Source: Sphingobacteriales bacterium (GTDB taxonomy: Bacteria; Bacteroidota; Bacteroidia; Chitinophagales; Chitinophagaceae). Taken from it: a DNA stretch of 64,000 nt. Shown here piece by piece: positions 33,026 to 41,416 of the stretch. Each line of letters begins with the position of its first letter. Within the stretch, counting starts at the first letter, position 1. Position numbers and translations under genes: made by a program. The stretch covers positions 1-64,000 of the forward strand of contig SEFT01000015.1 of the NCBI GenBank assembly GCA_004144175.1, in the 5' to 3' direction. The notes under the pieces were generated by a model that saw only the letters and a list, made by a program, of their open reading frames with translations, had not been told where the DNA came from and did not search any database.

Positions 33026-34693
33026 TTAGTTCTCTTTTATTGACGTGATCGATCCGTTCTCCAATACTACCTGTTTGTTACAGCCTGCTTTAAAAGCATT
33101 GTCGTTGCTTATAGCTACTACCGTTACGCCGGGCAGCTCGGTAAGTATGTATTGCAGTATGCGTGCTGTGTACTGCGGCTCAATGCCTTGCAAGGGATCT
33201 TCCAGCAGCAGCAGCTTAGGCTTATGTATCAGTGCCCGCATCAGCAATAGCTTTTTGCCAATGCGCCCCGACAGATGTTGTCCTGCCGGCCTTATGGTCC
33301 GGTTATACCCCTCCTTATGCTCTTCTATAAACGATTTTAGCCCTACTACCTCGGCCAGGTCATATATCTGCTTGTAGGTGATCGAATCATCGCCTAATGT
33401 GATGTTCTCATAAAGCGTCCCTTCAAACAGCTCGTGCGACGAGAACAGCACCCCTATGTTCGACCGTAGAGAGGCGGCTTCGTATTGGTGTATCGGCACA
33501 CCGTTTATCAGCAAGCTACCTTCAAAATTCAGGTACGCACCGCTCATAAGCCTTAGCAGCGACGACTTACCCGCACCCTGCGCGCCCGATATATCTACCT
33601 TGTCGCCTTCGTTGATAGTAAGATCTACATTGCGTAGCACAGGGCTGTCATCGGTATACCTGAAAGATAAGTTCCGGATGGTAACCGATAAGCCGTTTCT
33701 ATCGGTAGCTAGCTTCAGTGTACCGGAGACCTCCTGCTGCTTATCTGTCACCTTTGTGATCTTTTCTACGGCAGTCATTACATCATATACCTTCTCCAGG
33801 TTTACGATCAGCTTTTCTACCGATGTCATCACCATAATGATCACAATCTCGGCGGCAATGAATTGACCTATGTTCAGCTGCTGATCCACCAATAGCAGCG
33901 CCCCTACGATCAGCATGGCGGCCGTTATCAATACTTTGAATCCGATAAGCGTCCAGTATTGGAAGAGCAGTATCCGGAAGTGCGCGGTGCGTGCACGTAG
34001 ATAGCCCGACACCTGCTCGTCGGTACGGTGCAGATGGATGCTGCTGTTCCTCGAAAACTTGAAGGTGCCTATCACCCGAGCCAGCTCCTCGAGGTATGCC
34101 AACACCCTGTATTTATAGTCGCTCTCCTCTATGCTTGTTTCCATGCCCTTATTGCCGGTAGCGCGCAGTATTAGGTACAGGATGGTGAGCAATAATACCC
34201 CGAACATGATGAACATCGGGTGATAGAACGACAGCAGGATAAGGCCGAAAACGATCTGTATAGTTGCCGCGGGTACATCCAGCAGCAGTTTTGATATACC
34301 CTTCTGCAGCGAAATGGTATCAGAGAAACGGTTGACCAGTTCGGGCAGATAATATTTATCTACCTGCTGCAGGTCGAGGCGCGGAATGGTGTAGGCATAC
34401 TGAAAGGAGTACCGGACAAACAACTGCTGCTGTATCTTCTCGATGAGCCGCATCTGACTCACCTGTAGCCAGCCTGCAACGAACACCCCGATGATAACAA
34501 AGGCGATAAGCAGCACCAGCGAGGTAGAGATAGACCCACCGAGCACAAAGCTGATGATAGACTGTATACCGATGGGCAGCGACAGCTGCACAAGACCGCT
34601 GAAAATAGCGTAGAAGTAGATGGTTGATATATCCGATTTCTCGTATCGGAGTATATCCAGAAACTTTTTTAAAGTATTAGAATTACCGGCCAT
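33026..34693 (-). CDS. Peptide/lipid-type ABC exporter with a degenerate nucleotide-binding domain
   Basis: A 555-residue fused membrane and ATPase protein, six N-terminal helices then an NBD. No C39 peptidase domain is present. I start at 34693 (MAGNSNTL), because the -7 box TATATTTG at 34710-34717 and a TetR operator at 34725-34743 lie just upstream; a TTG start at 34726 would lie inside the promoter. The NBD is unusual: Walker A 'GAQGAGKSS' is intact, but the signature reads LSGRI instead of LSGGQ, the Walker B ends 'LLLLEDP' rather than hhhhDE, the Q-loop has 'LFSSHELF' without Gln, and the H-loop reads 'ISNDNA'. Such substitutions may be the norm in the family's Bacteroidota clade, or point to slow or lost ATPase activity. 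Confidence 0.8.
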   Translation of the reverse strand: MAGNSNTLKKFLDILRYEKSDISTIYFYAIFSGLVQLSLPIGIQSIISFVLGGSISTSLVLLIAFVIIGVFVAGWLQVSQMRLIEKIQQQLFVRYSFQYAYTIPRLDLQQVDKYYLPELVNRFSDTISLQKGISKLLLDVPAATIQIVFGLILLSFYHPMFIMFGVLLLTILYLILRATGNKGMETSIEESDYKYRVLAYLEELARVIGTFKFSRNSSIHLHRTDEQVSGYLRARTAHFRILLFQYWTLIGFKVLITAAMLIVGALLLVDQQLNIGQFIAAEIVIIMVMTSVEKLIVNLEKVYDVMTAVEKITKVTDKQQEVSGTLKLATDRNGLSVTIRNLSFRYTDDSPVLRNVDLTINEGDKVDISGAQGAGKSSLLRLMSGAYLNFEGSLLINGVPIHQYEAASLRSNIGVLFSSHELFEGTLYENITLGDDSITYKQIYDLAEVVGLKSFIEEHKEGYNRTIRPAGQHLSGRIGKKLLLMRALIHKPKLLLLEDPLQGIEPQYTARILQYILTELPGVTVVAISNDNAFKAGCNKQVVLENGSITSIKEN

Positions 34694-34709
34694 TGGTTCG
34701 ATATCGCGG

Positions 34710-34743
34710 CAAATATAGCAAACCAAGATAGTATTACTATCAT
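34710..34743 (-). promoter_or_regulatory. Promoter and TetR-type operator of the ABC-HlyD-TolC operon
   Basis: The -7 box TATATTTG is on the minus strand at 34710-34717. Directly upstream lies AAGATAGTATTACTATCAT (34725-34743), whose core GATAG-TATTA-CTATC matches the dyad at 29508-29526. The operator covers the promoter's upstream region, as expected of a repressor. Confidence 0.7.
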
Positions 34744-34912
34744 AAAATTGTTAAATACTATTATAGACCAAACTCAAGCTTGAGGAATGGGTCAGACGCT
34801 AATGAATTCTTTGCATTAAATTTTTTACGATATCAATATTGAATGTATTACTATTCTCAACAAATCCTCTGCTTAAATTTTATGATTTGGGATAAAGTCT
34901 GAAATACACTAT
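34744..34912. other. Right junction of the host-like block
   Basis: A gene-free stretch of 169 bases, AT-rich, between the exporter operon's promoter and the first right-arm island gene. It contains AATACTATTATAG, a half-site-like relative of the operator. I looked for a third copy of the att repeat or another direct repeat with the left junction near 24131 and saw none. Confidence 0.4.
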
Positions 34913-35251
34913 TTAAGCAGTCTTGAAACGTTTTATGTAAGCAGTGTAATTGTACCGGTAATTCCTTCTTATCGTCCGGTTTTTAGAATCAAGCTTTTCG
35001 CCGCCTTCCCACTGTAACCCGCGGTCTACCTTCATCAGCTTTTCCCGTATGCCCCTCATCTGATCTCTGGTCTTAGTGCCTTCGCGTTTCATAAATTCGG
35101 CTTGTGTAATAAATTCGTCGTCCAGCTCTATCGTATTAACAGGAAATTTTGCTGCTTTGCGCATGGCTTTCACTACTTGCCATTCTAGTTCTGATATTTT
35201 ACGGTTTTGCAGCAACATCTTTTTATCTACGAAAATACCCCTCCGCGCCAA
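34913..35251 (-). CDS. Hypothetical protein, paralogue of the 35351 gene
   Basis: A 112-residue basic protein of unknown function. Its layout is similar to that of the next gene upstream: an N-terminal helix with 'SELEWQVVKAMRKAAK', a middle 'DDEFITQAEFMKREG', a Trp-Gly motif 'LQWEGGEKLDSKNRTIRRNY' and a basic end 'YRYNYTAYIKRFK'. The shared pattern 'IRx-Y-x-Y-N-x-T-A-Y' with the 35351 protein suggests a tandem duplication. A nucleic-acid-binding role is possible from its charge, but no known domain is visible. Confidence 0.6.
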   Translation of the reverse strand: MARRGIFVDKKMLLQNRKISELEWQVVKAMRKAAKFPVNTIELDDEFITQAEFMKREGTKTRDQMRGIREKLMKVDRGLQWEGGEKLDSKNRTIRRNYRYNYTAYIKRFKTA

Positions 35252-35350
35252 TCCTTTGCGCCTTCCTGCCTTGATAATTCAATTTTGAAGGGATCGCCCT
35301 AAACAGCGAATTGGAGATAAAGAACCCGCCATTTGCGGAAATCAAATTAC

Positions 35351-35680
35351 CTATTCGAATATTTCTTTATGGTGGGTGGATTTTCTACTTCTAAAACGGT
35401 CAAGCGGACCTTCTAACAATTTTTCATAAGCGGTCCAGTTGTACTGAATGTATTTATATCTGATATTTCCGGATTTCTTCATTATGCCGCTCGGATAACC
35501 CCGCCATATTTCAGGATGATTGAAACGAAGCGTTGAAAGGTAGCTTGCTTTCATTCCTGATCGCTTTAAAAATTCATCTTCAAGAATCCATACCTGAATT
35601 AAGGTGCTCCCATTAAGCGCCCGGAAGATCGACATAATTGTTTTCCATTCACTAGCAGAAACGTTGCGACTTGAAGCCAT
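35351..35680 (-). CDS. Hypothetical protein, paralogue of the 34913 gene
   Basis: A 109-residue basic protein with 'SASEWKTIMSIFRALNG', 'EDEFLKRSGMKASYLSTLR', 'IWRGYPSGIMKKSGNIRY' and 'YIQYNWTAYEKLLEG', the same order of motifs as the neighbouring protein at 34913. The two genes are separated by 99 bases. No fold is recognised. Possible functions are transcription control or phage-related packaging assistance, but neither is supported by motifs. Confidence 0.6.
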   Translation of the reverse strand: MASSRNVSASEWKTIMSIFRALNGSTLIQVWILEDEFLKRSGMKASYLSTLRFNHPEIWRGYPSGIMKKSGNIRYKYIQYNWTAYEKLLEGPLDRFRSRKSTHHKEIFE

Positions 35681-35794
35681 CTATTTAGTTTGTTACAGCA
35701 AGCTACTAATTCGCAAACTCTATAACTAAAATACCGTTAAAAGACGGTTATACAGGTTATTTCCGATATATAGCTTTGAACAAAAATTTGCAAT

Positions 35795-36400
35795 ATGAAA
35801 AAGCTGATACTTATACTGACTTGCCTATCATATGCTACAGCCGTTTGGGCACAAATAGAAATACGCGCTAGTGCGGGAGCAATGACGGCTACTAATCCAA
35901 ATCCCAACAACTGGGAATTTTCCCATAGCACCCCGGCACTGCCATTCGCAGCCGTACAAATATCAACCGGCTTAAGCAAAAATTGGCAGATAGGATTAGA
36001 AGCAAGCTACGCAACTATCAAAATTCAATACCAGCCGCCGAAAAGCTTTTATACATCAAATGGCTATTCTGAAGAATATAAAATTGTAGATCAATACGGC
36101 AAGCCGCTAGTGCCAATCTTAGCTTTCCTAAACAGAAAGATAACATTGCCAAAAGGCTATTTGTATTGTGGCTTAGCTGTTGGTACTGCAATAGCATTCA
36201 AACCGCGAGAATCGTTCAAAGCAAAACAGCTAGCCCAAAACAAGAGCATCGGCATAATAGCGGGTGCGCAAGTTGGGTATACGTTGAATATTACTTCGCG
36301 TGTTGACCTCAACACCGAAATTGCAGCTAGGCACTTGAAAATCGGCAAAGCCAATATTGCATATTTTCCTGCATCATTAGGAGTGTGCTACAACCTATAA
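35795..36400 (+). CDS. Outer membrane beta-barrel-like exported protein
   Basis: A 201-residue protein with signal peptide 'MKKLILILTCLSYATAVWAQ' (cleavage after AQ). The mature part has alternating hydrophobic strands such as 'NWQIGLEASYATIKIQYQPP', 'GYLYCGLAVGTAIAFK' and 'GIIAGAQVGYTLNITSRVDLNTEIAARH' (landmark VGYTLNITSRVDLNTEIAAR), the pattern of a small outer membrane beta-barrel. The function is unknown. It converges with the 36408 gene, 7 bases apart. Confidence 0.65.
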   Translation: MKKLILILTCLSYATAVWAQIEIRASAGAMTATNPNPNNWEFSHSTPALPFAAVQISTGLSKNWQIGLEASYATIKIQYQPPKSFYTSNGYSEEYKIVDQYGKPLVPILAFLNRKITLPKGYLYCGLAVGTAIAFKPRESFKAKQLAQNKSIGIIAGAQVGYTLNITSRVDLNTEIAARHLKIGKANIAYFPASLGVCYNL

Positions 36401-36407
36401 ACTTTGT

Positions 36408-36905
36408 TTACTTCATTGTTGTTTGCGAACATGGCATGTACCGCCCTGTATCTGATAAAACTTTGTAATAGGAGTCGGGCTTACCTGGGATAACCACTAA
36501 ATCGAATTTCCCGCCTAAGTCGTATCGATTATTTACATAAAGGTCCACTTCAAAATCTCTGAAAGCGAATAGCTTTACTTGTGGATGGGGATCGTCTTTT
36601 ATGATGAAATTGGCGGTTGAATAAATACAATAGCGCAAGCCATCATCACATACGAAATATAAACGTAAGTGAAATGCTAACGTTGGCTTGTGTCCGTTCG
36701 CTGACTGAATATCATTGAATACTTCAGTAAAATATTTAAACCCTTCACGCCTTGCGGTCAAAGGGCTGCAATCAGAAAAGAATTTTTCTTCTAATACAGC
36801 GCTTTTTTCAATTATAGCATTTTTAGCATCAATCTGCCAGGTTACACAACTGAATTTATAGCTCTCAATTTTTGTAGCTGTACTTTGTATCGTTAGTTTT
36901 TGCAT
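36408..36905 (-). CDS. Hypothetical protein downstream of the tape measure gene
   Basis: A 165-residue soluble protein of unknown function. Beta-rich segments include 'LAFHLRLYFVCDDGLRYCIY' and 'VKLFAFRDFEVDLYVNNRYD'. It starts 9 bases after the stop of the tape measure gene, so it probably belongs to that operon. In tailed phages, the gene after the tape measure often encodes a distal tail protein, but nothing in this sequence proves such a role. Confidence 0.55.
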   Translation of the reverse strand: MQKLTIQSTATKIESYKFSCVTWQIDAKNAIIEKSAVLEEKFFSDCSPLTARREGFKYFTEVFNDIQSANGHKPTLAFHLRLYFVCDDGLRYCIYSTANFIIKDDPHPQVKLFAFRDFEVDLYVNNRYDLGGKFDLVVIPGKPDSYYKVLSDTGRYMPCSQTTMK

Positions 36906-36914
36906 CGTGTCTTG

Positions 36915-39900
36915 CTATTTTCCCCTACCATGCCTGTGAGACCGTAAATCGTAAAAAAGGTTGCTAAATGCTTGCTTACGCTCCGATAGGCGGTTGTGTA
37001 TTTTCCTTAGAATCACCTTTTGATCTATAAACTGATCCTGAAGCTTGCGCGTCTGTGAATCGGTGCTGCCTTTGAGGTCTTTGATAGCTCCGACCGTAGC
37101 GCCACCAAGGTCAAGACTAAACGCATCGCTCGGTGCCGCGCCTACGTTATTCGCCTGAGCAGCAAGAAAAGTCGGAAAGTCTTTAATTACGTCTGTACCG
37201 GGCGCGGTAAGTTTTGGTGCTGTTATAAGAGTAGGCACATCGGGCGTTTCGTAAACTTCCCCTGTCCGGGTAATTATGTACTCCCTCTTACCGCCATCAC
37301 CGACTACCATCGGCCCGCCTGGGTGCCCTTCAGGCCCTGTACCTTCAGCATATTGCGGAATGGGAGTAGCGAGTACTTTTGCTGTCTGCGTGGCGGATAA
37401 TACGCTTATAAGTCCTACCTTGATCCAATCGCCCATTTTTGCAGCTTCTATAATTGCTAATGTAGTTTTAATAGCTATCTCAAATAACGCATTAGCTTTT
37501 TCAAATGCCGCCCGTCTTACAGCGTCCTGCCTTTGTCTAGCGGCTATTTCTTCACGGGTACGTTGCAGTTCCATTTCCGCCATTGCAACCCGACGCGCTT
37601 TTTCTTCTTCAGAAATTGCGGTTGCATCGATCATAGCAATTGTAGTATCGTGCGTTGATTGCGCTATACTCAAAAGCTGCTCAAAGTCGTCTTTAGCGGA
37701 ATTGGTGAAAGTATCGAAGACATTGTTTAGTGCTTCTACGCCAATTTTTGCATAATCGATAGCATCGCGCAAACCCTTCATGGAATCTTTGCTATCAGTT
37801 TTATTTACCTGCTCCTGGAGCTTAGTAATAGCTTCCCTGATCTTATCGATAGATTCACCGGTAATATCTGCTACCGCTGCCATCGTTTCCAGGTATTCGA
37901 TAGTGTCTTGTAAAGTCTGTTTTAATGCTTGCTTCCTTGCATCAGCCGCTTTTTTGCCTGTCAGCTTCTCCGTTTTTATACGGTCTTCTGCCATCTGTTC
38001 GTAGTACTTTGCAATCTTTTCAGCTCCATCAACAGCGGCTGCGCTCATGTCTTCCTGTTCTTGGTAGGTAATTTCCCGGACACGCTTAGCAGCAGCGGCG
38101 TGAATGTTGCCTTCTTCTATCTTGGCTTTAGCGACTGCAGCATTGAATTCAGCAAGGAAGGCTTCTTTTTGAAGTAACAGCGCCTTTTCTTCATTGGTAC
38201 GGGTGGCGGCGCTCTTTGCCTCGATCTGCTCTATCTTATCGAGGTTAGCAGCTATGTTTTCTACGTCTGTACCAAGTGCCAAAGAATTTAATGTAAGTTC
38301 AGCCTGTGCATAGTCTTTCGCGGCTTGTAGCCGAATCTGATAAGACTCTTTTTCATCATCGATGATAGCTTGATTTTTATTCTTAATATCTTCCAGGTAT
38401 ATCCGGCGCTCTTCTGCCAGCGCTTTATTAATACGCTCTTGCGCATTTAGTTCTTCATTAGTATAGTCAACCGGCTCTTTACCTTTTTTCTCTTTCGGGT
38501 CCAAGTCAAAGCCAAAACCGTTTTCCTTGCTAAGCTTATTCAGTTCATCGGTCTGAGTTTTAATAAACTCCTTCAACACCTTGTTAGACTTATCCACGTC
38601 GTTTTGTGTCTTGTTTAAAAGGCGCTTGCGGGTCTTTTCCTGCTGTTCAGCAAATTTTTGATTCCAAACTTTATCGAACTCGCCACCCGCATTCATTATG
38701 TTCTTACCTCGCTTCGATAATTCTTCGTCTGTGTCTTGCCAGGCAGATAGATACGTAGTGTATTTTACGAACCAGTTAGTAGCCTCTGAAGCGCTTTTTG
38801 CGGATTGGTCAAACAGCTTCTTTTGGTTATCGGCAATTGCGTCGTAAGCCCCTTCGATTTGAGCACGGATAGTAAGCGCCTTTACAAAGGCTTCGGACCT
38901 GTCAACAAAGAACTTCTCAGCCTCGTTTATGCTATCGATCTTACCAATCGTATCGGCATACCCTTTATTCAGCTTCCTAATCACATCTTCTTTCCGTTCG
39001 ACCGAAGCGTTTGCATCCTGAAACCGCTCCTTCAATATTTGCAGCTCTGTTGCTTGCTTTACGAAGCTATTAGAAACGTTCTTATTTGCTTCGCGTAGGG
39101 CATCGGATTTATCCGTTAGAATTTTTACTTTTTCAGCGGCATGGTCAGAGCTCATAGACCAGGCAGTAACGGCGGCGATACCCAAATAGAGGGCTGTACG
39201 CCATGAGAAGACAACACCGGCAAGTTGCTTCCATAGCGGAATAGCTTTTTGCCCTGAAGCAACCATTTCGCGGTGCGCCTGTATCATCCGAGTCAAGCTT
39301 TCTATTGCTGGTCCCGCGTTATTGGTCATCGACATTGCAAACGTCCTAAAGCTGATACCGGCATTAGGCAGTTCAGTCAACATAAAGGTGAATTGCTGAT
39401 TAAACCCTTGTAGTGCACTGCTGTAATTACCAACGTTCCGGCGATGGTCCCCCAACTGAGTGTGTAGTGCTTTTAGCCTATTATCCAACACGTTTGCAGC
39501 CGCCGCTGCGTCTATGAACTGCTTGCTTTCAGCGCCGAACTTCGCACCTATTTCCAGGGCATCAGCTTTCAACCGCTTGTGGGTGCTTTCCAGTATAGCA
39601 TAAGCGGTGCTTTTCCTGCGTATCGCTTCGAGCTCCCTATTCGTCTCGCGCTCTAAGGCTGCTATCTGCCTGCCATTGGCGGCAATACTTTTATCGGTGG
39701 CCGCAATGGACTTCTTTAATTCGGCCTGAAATAATTTGTGTGCTGCAATGCGCTCTTTAAACGCTTGTGCTTCTTCCCTGGCTTGCCGCTTCGACTCGCT
39801 TGCGTTATAGGCCTTTTGCGCTTTCTTATACTTGTCTGCCAGCGCTTCAAGTTCCTTCTGCTGTGCCTTCAAGTCTTTGATCAGCGTCTGTATCTCTTTG

Positions 39901-40190
39901 GCCTGCTCTTTATCGGATTTCGTTTTGATTTGTGCGTGGGTAGCGGTTTGCCCGTACGATCGGCCTAACTTTTCCATCGCTACAAGCGTGGCTTGCAGCT
40001 CTTTGGTAATGTTCGCACCGTCCTTGAACGAAGGGGCGCTTGTAAGTGCAGTAGATAGTTCAGTAGCGTGCTTTATAAGTGCAACTATCTTGTCGTCTGC
40101 ATTGCCCAACTTCGCAGTAAGGTTGTCTATCTGTTTTAGGGCTGATTCTGAGACTATCTCACTGATTAAACCCCGTTGACTATCTGACAT
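36915..40190 (-). CDS. Phage tail tape measure-like protein
   Basis: A 1091-residue protein with the typical layout of a tape measure: long coiled-coil regions (50-260, 380-900), a transmembrane segment in the middle (LAGVVFSWRTALYLGIAAVTAWS, about 325-347), and a Gly-rich end 'YAEGTGPEGHPGGPMVVGDGG' (landmark GPEGHPGGPMVVGDGG), then 'REYIITRTGEVYETPDVPTL'. This C-terminal motif is common in Bacteroidota phage tape measures. In siphophages, the length sets the tail length. Here no other tail, capsid, portal or terminase gene is recognised around it, except the neighbours of unknown function. It lies 6 bases after the 40197 gene in the same operon. Confidence 0.78.
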   Translation of the reverse strand: MSDSQRGLISEIVSESALKQIDNLTAKLGNADDKIVALIKHATELSTALTSAPSFKDGANITKELQATLVAMEKLGRSYGQTATHAQIKTKSDKEQAKEIQTLIKDLKAQQKELEALADKYKKAQKAYNASESKRQAREEAQAFKERIAAHKLFQAELKKSIAATDKSIAANGRQIAALERETNRELEAIRRKSTAYAILESTHKRLKADALEIGAKFGAESKQFIDAAAAANVLDNRLKALHTQLGDHRRNVGNYSSALQGFNQQFTFMLTELPNAGISFRTFAMSMTNNAGPAIESLTRMIQAHREMVASGQKAIPLWKQLAGVVFSWRTALYLGIAAVTAWSMSSDHAAEKVKILTDKSDALREANKNVSNSFVKQATELQILKERFQDANASVERKEDVIRKLNKGYADTIGKIDSINEAEKFFVDRSEAFVKALTIRAQIEGAYDAIADNQKKLFDQSAKSASEATNWFVKYTTYLSAWQDTDEELSKRGKNIMNAGGEFDKVWNQKFAEQQEKTRKRLLNKTQNDVDKSNKVLKEFIKTQTDELNKLSKENGFGFDLDPKEKKGKEPVDYTNEELNAQERINKALAEERRIYLEDIKNKNQAIIDDEKESYQIRLQAAKDYAQAELTLNSLALGTDVENIAANLDKIEQIEAKSAATRTNEEKALLLQKEAFLAEFNAAVAKAKIEEGNIHAAAAKRVREITYQEQEDMSAAAVDGAEKIAKYYEQMAEDRIKTEKLTGKKAADARKQALKQTLQDTIEYLETMAAVADITGESIDKIREAITKLQEQVNKTDSKDSMKGLRDAIDYAKIGVEALNNVFDTFTNSAKDDFEQLLSIAQSTHDTTIAMIDATAISEEEKARRVAMAEMELQRTREEIAARQRQDAVRRAAFEKANALFEIAIKTTLAIIEAAKMGDWIKVGLISVLSATQTAKVLATPIPQYAEGTGPEGHPGGPMVVGDGGKREYIITRTGEVYETPDVPTLITAPKLTAPGTDVIKDFPTFLAAQANNVGAAPSDAFSLDLGGATVGAIKDLKGSTDSQTRKLQDQFIDQKVILRKIHNRLSERKQAFSNLFYDLRSHRHGRGK

Positions 40191-40196
40191 AGATTT

Positions 40197-40679
40197 TTAC
40201 TTTTTAATGGTGTTGATTAGAATAATATCGCCCGTACCGGGATGAAAGGCCGGGCTATTAAGCGGCGGCGGTTTTACTTGCATCCGTAAAATGAGAGTTG
40301 TAACAGCGTTGATACAGTTGAAGCATACAGCTTCTTCTTTTTCCAGGTTCATTTGTTCCGCGTTTATTTCGGGTATATAGTCGTCTATCGAGTCCCTACG
40401 ATCTAATAGCTGATAGGTTAGGGTGATCTTTAACCGCCGTTCCATTGCCAGCATCCTGCGGCGCTGCTCATCGTTTACCGCCAGCCGTTGCGGGCTTCTC
40501 ATTGATAAGTCGATAGGAAAAATAGCCCTTACAGCTTTGCCATACTTCTCAGATAGAAGCGTGTTTCGGGGTGTGAAGTCGCTAATGCTGGCTGTAACAA
40601 GCGGCACCTGTTTTGCAACAGATTCGCGCGGCTGCACCCCTTGCCAAAGAACAGTTATAGTTAATTCTACTGATATCAT
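40197..40679 (-). CDS. Tandem paralogue B, upstream of the tape measure gene
   Basis: A 160-residue protein of unknown function, clearly related to the 40676 protein: shared 'xxLTITVLWQGxxPxxS', 'YGKAVRAIFP', 'AMERRLKITLTYQL', 'DSIDDYIPEINAEQMNLEKEEAVCFNCINAV'-type motif (landmarks DSIDDYIPEI, EEAVCFNCINAV). The start overlaps the stop of the 40676 gene by 4 bases (ATGA), so translation is coupled. It lies 6 bases ahead of the tape measure gene. In a tailed phage, a head-tail or tail tube chaperone pair occupies this place, but I see no recognisable fold. Confidence 0.68.
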   Translation of the reverse strand: MISVELTITVLWQGVQPRESVAKQVPLVTASISDFTPRNTLLSEKYGKAVRAIFPIDLSMRSPQRLAVNDEQRRRMLAMERRLKITLTYQLLDRRDSIDDYIPEINAEQMNLEKEEAVCFNCINAVTTLILRMQVKPPPLNSPAFHPGTGDIILINTIKK

Positions 40680-41197
40680 TTTACGGTCATTGCGTTCATT
40701 GAATTGATCAGCCTAATATTGTTGTTGATAATTACACTGTTGCCGGCCGCAGCTTGCTTGATTGGTGCGGACGTTGGTTTAATACGTGCCGATTGAGGAA
40801 TTGCAGCAGCAACGGCATTCACGTAGTTTTGACAAACAGCCTGTTCATGCGCTAGATTCAAGTGTGTGGCCGCAATTTCCGGCACGAGTTCATCGATTGA
40901 ATCATCAAGGCTTTCGACCTGCCATGTAAGCACTATTTTAAGTCTGCGCAACGTGGCTGTTCGTTTAGCTCTTTCTTCTTCTGATAGTTCACCATTAGGG
41001 ACTTCAAATGAAAAAGGTTTGCAGGGTGTTGTCGGTGTTACAGCCCTGACAGCGGCGGCGTATTTACCCCCTCGCTTAAAATTGGAAGCGGTCAAATCGG
41101 TATGCCCCTCGCCGAATAGCGGTGCAAAATCCTGAATGCTATCGCCGGGTTCCATTCCCCGCCAAGTCAGAGTAATACGGTATTCAAGCTGTATCAT
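40676..41197 (-). CDS. Tandem paralogue A, upstream of the tape measure gene
   Basis: A 173-residue protein paralogous to the 40197 protein: 'YRITLTWRGMEPGDS', 'YAAAVRAVTP', 'TLRRLKIVLTWQV', 'DSIDELVPEIAATHLNLAHEQAVCQNYVNAVAAA' (landmarks DSIDELVPEI, HEQAVCQNYVNAV). It is the first gene of an operon: 40676, 40197, tape measure, 36408. About 290 bases separate it from the primase gene. The pair looks like a product of local duplication, each with about 35 percent similarity by eye. Confidence 0.68.
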   Translation of the reverse strand: MIQLEYRITLTWRGMEPGDSIQDFAPLFGEGHTDLTASNFKRGGKYAAAVRAVTPTTPCKPFSFEVPNGELSEEERAKRTATLRRLKIVLTWQVESLDDSIDELVPEIAATHLNLAHEQAVCQNYVNAVAAAIPQSARIKPTSAPIKQAAAGNSVIINNNIRLINSMNAMTVK

Positions 41198-41232
41198 ATT
41201 GCAAGTTTTACTTATTATTTATCGGCAAGGTG

Positions 41233-41263
41233 GGAACCAGAACGCCCCCGCAATCCTGGTTCC
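41233..41263. other. Stem-loop in the gap between replication and tail-like genes
   Basis: An 8-bp perfect stem GGAACCAG/CTGGTTCC (41233-41240 with 41256-41263) with a 15-base loop lies in the 294-base gene-free gap 41198-41491. No T-run follows on either strand. It may be a regulatory or origin-linked structure. The rest of the gap holds the iteron-like repeats given separately. Confidence 0.4.
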
Positions 41264-41416
41264 TCTTAGTGGTCACACACCACCCGCTTGCCGGTTATTT
41301 TTATCATCTGACACACAAAAAGTGCGTTTTCTATCTACTATTAGCAATTAGGGCGTTTAGGTAGTACAAAGGGCTATATTTCCACCTATTTACCTATTTG
41401 AGTTTTCAATCAAAAT

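Noticed and set aside
34744-34912. Third att copy at the inner junction, to prove stacked elements
   Set aside because: No sequence resembling the 23-bp repeat was found at this junction or near 24131, so stacking through the same att site is not supported directly.
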